Shown here: positions 58,634 to 64,000 of the stretch, in pieces | How the letters are laid out: the number at the start of each line of letters is the position of its first letter | How positions within the stretch are numbered: position 1 is the first letter of the stretch | From: Dasypus novemcinctus | Lineage: Eukaryota > Chordata > Mammalia > Cingulata > Dasypodidae | Length of the DNA: 64,000 nt | Reading direction: 5' to 3' | NCBI RefSeq assembly: GCF_030445035.2 | Contig: NW_026688628.1 | Location: forward strand, 1,612,001-1,676,000 | The notes under the pieces: model-generated | Told to the model about the DNA's origin: nothing | Database searches by the model: none | Seen by the model: the letters and a program-made list of their open reading frames with translations, nothing else | Translations under genes and position numbers: made by a program

Positions 58634-59601
58634 ATGGAAACAGAAAACCAAACCTATGTTTTAGAATTCATCCTCCTGGGGCTCTCAGAAGATACAGAGA
58701 TCCAGTCTCTCCTCTTTGAGATGTTTCTGTCCATGTACCTGGTCACCTTCATTGGCAACCTGCTCATCATCCTGGCCATCATCTTGGACTCCCATCTCCA
58801 TGCACCCATGTACTTCTTCCTCTCCAACCTGTCTTTTACTGATATCTGTTTCACCTCCACCACGGTACCAAAGATGATGCTGAACATCCAGACAGGCAAC
58901 AAAATCATTACTTTTGAAAACTGTATCACCCAGATGTATTTTTTCATGCTTTTTGTACAACTAGATAACTCCTTCTTGACTGCAATGGCCTATGACCACT
59001 TTGTGGCCATCTGTCACCCCCTGCACTACACAGTCATCATGAACCCCTGGATCTGTGTCCTCCTGCTGTTAGCATCCTGGTATTGAGTGTTTGGGACTCT
59101 CTTTTGCATGACTTAATGGTTTTGAGATTGTCTTTTTGTACAGAGACGGAAATGCCCCACTTTTTCTGTGAACTTAATCAGGTAGTCAGACATGCTTGTT
59201 CTGACACCTTCCTCAATGACCTTGTGATGTATTTTGCAGGTGGACTTCTGGGGATTATACCACTCACTGGGATCTTTTTCTCTTACTATAAAATTATATC
59301 CTCAATTTTGAGAATCTCAACAGCTCATGGTAAATATAAAGCATTTTCTACTTGTAGGTCTCACTTCTCAGTAGTGACCTTGTTTTATGGTACAGGTCTT
59401 GGAGTGTATCTTAGCTCTGCTGCTACCCAAAACTCAAGGGCAAATGCAATAGCCTCAGTGATGTATACAGTGGTCACACCCATGTTGAACCCTTTTATTT
59501 ACAGTCTTAGAAACAAGGACATAAAGCAGGCCTTTAAAAAGCTGGGAAACATTCTGTCTATAAAAGGATACTTTGTCTCAAGTTTACAAAAGTGCTCATG
59601 A
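58634..59601 (+). pseudogene. Olfactory receptor, family 7-like, one frameshift
   Basis: Odorant receptors are seven-helix G-protein-coupled receptors of olfactory neurons. The start [20 protein letters not shown] is typical of family 7 and has an N-glycosylation site (NQT). Hallmarks in order: [31 protein letters not shown] (usual R of MAYDR changed to H), then a frameshift in the helix 4 region at about 59079-59084, equivalent to one missing G after W, giving TGA at 59084. The next frame continues [26 protein letters not shown] and [19 protein letters not shown], to a stop at 59599-59601. Total about 322 codons, normal length, single coding exon as usual for the family. With one indel this could be a recent pseudogene or, less likely, an assembly error. 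Confidence 0.92.
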
Positions 59602-59645
59602 TTAACAGAGATCAAACACTAGAAGATTCTTTTTGAAAATGAAAT

Positions 59646-61835
59646 ATTTTGTTGTCTTTTTAAAAAGATACATAGATCACACAAAATGTAACATTAAAAA
59701 TACAAGGTTCCCATATATACCACTCCCCACCCCACCCTCCTCCTCTCACATCAACAACCTCTGATTGTGTGGATTATCATTTGCATTGTAGTTTACACTC
59801 TCCCACAGTCCATTCAGTGGCTTATGGCATGATATGTAATGTCCTTCATCTGTGCCTGCTATATCATTCAGGACAACTTCAAGCCCTGAAAATGCCTCCA
59901 TATCACACATCTTCCTTCTTCCATCACTCAGCAACTCCCATGGCCACTGTCTCCAGACAGACTAGTGTGTCAAATCCTCAGCATTGTTGCAAGTATCTGT
60001 GAGTCTTGTCCTTCAAGCAGTGAAGCTTAGTTGTCACTGTGGGCCCCAAGGAGTGGGGGAGAGAAGAATAGAATAGAAGGAAGAGAGGGCAACTGGGGGC
60101 AATGGAAGTGTTCCACAAGATCATGCAGTGATGGATATAGGCCTTGTTAAATTTCACCAAAAAATTAAATGTAAACCATAACACAACCAAATTTTTATAA
60201 AATTGTACAATCTAAAATATAAACCATAATGTAAACCATAGTGGAAACATGGTTTTTATCTATGTTTCAATATCTGTACAACAACTATAGCAAATATATG
60301 CACATTAAAAAGATAATTGCTGGGGAAGGGAGAAAAGCGTTTGATGTTGGCATATCAGATTCCCCTATATTTTATATGTGACTTTATTGTGATCTAAAAC
60401 TTTTTTGAAGACATAATAAAATTTTTTTAAAACAAAGGATGAAGACCCTGAGAAATGAATGGAGGAGATAGCTTTACTACTGTACATACAGGGCAACACC
60501 TATTACAGTGATGAAAGGAAGGCAAAATGTCAACTATATTTTATGATATTTTGCATTTTTAATACCCCAATCTATTTTTTACTTTATTTTAGTTTTTCTT
60601 AAATATAGAATAAAAATATTCTATTTTTAATCTTTAAACCTATCGCTACTATTTCACTTTCCTATTAATTGAGTTTGGAAATATATTAACATATAATTTT
60701 GAAGAAGTTTTGGATCACAGAGTCGTTACACAATTGCAGGGCTGGAGCACTGGTGTGGGATGTCATTAATGGGGGATGTATGGGTGGGAGGCAGTTCTCC
60801 AGGACATTCATACAGGGTATATAAATATACTTGGATATTAATTGGGTATTTTCATAGTAGGTAGAGATTCACATGACAACTGAGGGAGTGCTGAGTTCCT
60901 GTTCTGGGAAACTATGTTGCATTCCCCAATTGAGGAGCCACTATCCCCCAAGTGAAAGAACAAAGACCAGTGAAGAAGGATGGTTCAATGATTGCACATG
61001 ATACTGATGACTATGCTTAGGAGCTTTGAGCTTGAAATTTCAACTAGGTCTAGAGATGCAGGGTGCCTAAGAATAACCTCCTGAGAGCCTCCATGTTGCT
61101 CAAATGTGGCCACTCCCTAAGTCAACTCAACATTACCTTCCCTCAAGCATGAGACATGTCCCCTGGGTTGAGAATCTCTGGTGCTGAGGAATTACTACCA
61201 AGCACCAGCTGGTGACACAATCAGAAAAATACCTTGAATAAAAAGGTGAAATGGGAAAGACAAAGGAGTTCATACAGTTAAGAGATTTCAAAATGAGTCA
61301 GGAGGTCATCAGATGAGTTAGGCATATGCACCTTTCAGCAGGATCTCAGAGACAGCCTAAGTAGATACTATCCCAGGCAGTGGTTCTCCTGAGGACTACA
61401 GAGATACCTCATTCCTACAGTCACGGCAGATGGCTCTGGAGTTCTGTGCTTTGCCAGTAGGCCTTACTTTGGAATTTGTGCTCTGAAGTGTGATGGAGTT
61501 GGACTCAGATGTGCTCTTTCTACACATTCCTCTTCTGTCACTTTTACTCAACCTGTTGTTTGTGCTGGGGTTTTTTTATGGCCAGGAGACTTGAATGAGC
61601 CTCAGCAGAGTTGCAACACCTGCTCTCCAATTCATTGGATTTCCCTGTCAGCTAACAGGGAGGGAGGATGGTCAACAACCATACCAGGGAACTGAGAGAG
61701 TCTACAAGTGCAAGCAGGAGAATTCCATCCATCAGCCATGTGGGATCTAAGCCAACTCTCAATTTAGAGGTGGAGTGGACATCACCATCCCAGGGTACAC
61801 AAGGTGGAGAAATAAAATATGGATTAGAGGAGATC
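59646..61835 (-). mobile_element. L1 insertion with twin-priming 5' inversion
   Basis: 59646-59965 is the last 320 bp of an L1 on the minus strand (T-rich end, 'gatacatagatcacacaaaa'). It adjoins 59968-61835, an L1 3' UTR on the plus strand (part 1, seam at about 60416-60432, most of part 2). The inverted block ends at 'tatggattagagga', about 100 bp before the L1 position where the minus block starts. The two blocks thus come from one RNA with the upstream part inverted. Confidence 0.82.
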
Positions 61836-63385
61836 TTAATCTAGGTACTTTATAAGTGTATAGAGAGATAATCTGGCATTCACCCAATAAAAACTTATAT
61901 TTGTTTCATTTTTGTATATCATGGATTCCTATTTCTTTTGTATTGTTTTACATCATGTGCTCTCTCATTGTATTCCTGGAATCAGGATTGAAGATAGAAA
62001 CTGTTGCCTGGATTTTCAGCAGTAAAATATTTTATCCAGTTTATTCTGTATATATAAAATTATAGCAGGTGCTGGAGGGATGAAAGTGTATTGCAGTCAC
62101 TCCCAGATGAAAGAAACTGCTTGTGTTTTATGGTGTTAGTGAAAAATAAGCTCTCCTAGCAAATGCTCCCTACCAGCTACCAAGGTTTGTTCATTAGTTC
62201 CTGAAAGAGGTCACATCCTACACTGGAGATGTCATCTGACTGCTTTATAGTAATCCACATTCCGTCTCCAATATGTGCCTTTCTCCTGTGCCTTCAAAAT
62301 CATAATTCAAGGGAGTTTGTAATCAACAACACAATCTATGCTTCTTCAAACAATGATGATTTCAATAATTTTATCATTCTTCCAGTGACATAAGTTTGCC
62401 CTTTAAAAAATATTTCCATATTGAAGGATATTATCTGGAAATTTCTTTCAGCACTCCCTACAATAATAGTCCCCATTTATGGGTGATAAAAAGCAAATAT
62501 GTGTTTTTCTGCATTTCATACTATATCTTATTTTACTATTAAACCCAGATATTAGGACATAATTTCAGACTTTTATGTAGGCTTGCAGTTTTCTTCTGAG
62601 GTAGACTAAGGTGAATGCTTCATTTATCAACTGATTTGCTTGCCATCACTACAAATGGCAAGCCAGAGTGGCATTTTGGAATTAGTGATTTCTCTGAGCT
62701 AATGGTCATTTTTGAAAATGTTAAAAATTGCTTACATATTTGTATTCACTTCATATTCTTTGGTAAAGCTGTGAATTCATTTTCAGTTATAATTTATTAA
62801 CACACACGTTCAGTCTCTGATGTGAGTCATACACTCATCAGGGCTGCAATTTTCAGGGAAAGATATATCATTCATGCAGTTTTATAAAATGTCTGTGTTT
62901 TTTGATTGCACCATAATCTGAAAATTAAAAATCCTCACTTTGTCATTTTTTTCTGGAATTCTCTCCAGTGCAAGTAAGAGCTCCACCTTATTCCACATTA
63001 CTTGAATTAGGATTCTCAGTAAAATCATTTATCACATAAACGAGTTTGTCAATACCTTTCCTAGGTGCCTTCTTTAAATGTTACTGTAAACAATATATTG
63101 TGAATCATTTTTCCAAGCTATACAAGAGCAATTATGTACATTAATCACATGGAAATAGTGTCAGTGGTCTTATCACTCCCAACAATTTGATGTATCAGTT
63201 CCCAATTGCTACCCTGCAAGACTATTATTTTGTTATCAGTTCTTGTACAAAATAGTTTACATGAAAGGCTTATTTTCAAGCAGAAATCTCTTCCCACATA
63301 AAAGCTTTTAAGAATTTTGACTTTAGTCCATTGTCCATTATAATAAGTAGAATTATTATTATTCTATTGTAGACATATTATTGTA
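61836..63385. other. Unassigned AT-rich sequence
   Basis: Short frames at 61856-62065 and 62615-62800 show no recognisable protein. No named repeat or RNA gene. Confidence 0.45.
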
Positions 63386-63775
63386 ATTGAAGAATTTTAT
63401 CATTGAAATAAAGGCATTGGCCACCAGAGGTTCTGAGGGGAGGGAAGGGAAGAATAGGAGTACTATGGAGACATATTGGAGAAATGGGAATTCTCCTACA
63501 TGACCTTGCAATGCTGGAAACAGGGGCATTATACATTTTGTCACAGCCTATAAAATTGTGTGAGATTGAGGGTAAACTATAATCTAAAATATAGTCCATG
63601 GTTAGTAGCAATGCTTCAATATGTGTTCTTCAATGTTAACAAATGTACAACTCTAATGAAACAAGTTCTTAATGTAAAGTGTGGGATGGTGAAGGGCTAG
63701 AGCATATGGGAATCTCCTATATTTTTAATGTAACATTTATATAATCTAAAGCTTCTTTAAAAATAAAAAAGTCAA
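63386..63775 (+). mobile_element. Old L1 3' UTR end
   Basis: 'taaactataatctaaaatat' then 'gggaatctcctatattttta atgtaacattt' and 'aaaataaaaaa' form the plus-strand version of the L1 3' terminus seen elsewhere in reverse. Confidence 0.75.
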
Positions 63776-64000
63776 GAAATTTTTGAAAAAGAATCTTGAG
63801 AAAAAACATGGTAGGCATGAACACTCATCTTATTGAAGAAACTAGAGTTATATCTTTCAATAATTAAGTATAGAAAACAGTGAAAAACAGTCCAGCTAAG
63901 AAAGACAATATTTCTGTTATAATCAGGAACGTTGTATAATCAAGAAGACTCCACTGGAATTATTGACCACACAAATATGCCCCCTTTCTGCAGTCAGGGA

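Overview
The window is nuclear DNA of a placental mammal, most likely a xenarthran (armadillo, sloth or anteater). MIR, L2, Tigger, hAT and MLT1/MaLR fossils show a eutherian genome. The lineage call rests on two tRNA-Ala-like SINE copies of the DAS type (7.03-7.42 kb) and on many copies of an L1 family with a very long 3' UTR that I associate with xenarthrans. No bacterial-type genes, CRISPR arrays, rRNA genes or true tRNA genes are present.

Layout. 0-4.2 kb: 3' part of a plus-strand L1 (broken ORF2, short 3' UTR, A-rich tail). 4.2-6.2 kb: minus-strand endogenous retrovirus remnant (LTR, primer-binding site, leader with a tandem duplication). 6.2-10.3 kb: old repeats, DAS SINEs and an MLT1 LTR split by a small L1. 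10.3-15.4 kb: four plus-strand exons of the 3' half of FASTKD3, with two 1-nt frameshifts and no final exon found. 18.0-19.3 kb: CpG-rich block with a CFAP90 (C5orf49)-like first exon and an RFX X-box just upstream. FASTKD3 followed by CFAP90 on one strand is also the order recalled for human 5p15, so this is probably a real syntenic block. 19.7-24.2 kb: old repeats and unassigned sequence.

24.24-38.95 kb is the most remarkable part. A spliced KRAB-C2H2 zinc-finger mRNA copy is fused in sense to the 3' part of an L1, and the whole unit is bounded by a 12-bp target-site duplication (CATGTTATCTTT). This is the structure expected if reverse transcriptase jumped from L1 RNA to a ZNF mRNA. Later a 9.0-kb full-length L1 landed inside the zinc-finger array with its own 15-bp duplication, leaving finger sequence at both ends (28.56-28.78 and 37.81-38.26 kb). 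That L1 is young: ORF1 has one stop, ORF2 one stop and one frameshift.

39.4-50.3 kb: an LTR-like repeat and an older full-length plus-strand L1. 50.4-57.5 kb: nested and fragmentary L1s around about 1.5 kb of non-repeat sequence holding an unidentified exon-like segment. 58.6-59.6 kb: an olfactory receptor family-7-like pseudogene with one frameshift. 59.6-61.8 kb: an L1 insertion with a twin-priming 5' inversion. 61.8-64 kb: unassigned sequence and an old L1 3' end.

There is no operon-like cooperation between genes. The window records repeated L1 activity (own copies, truncations, inversions, a captured host mRNA) around two decaying host genes and one dead receptor. All calls come from reading the sequence; no alignment or database search was run.
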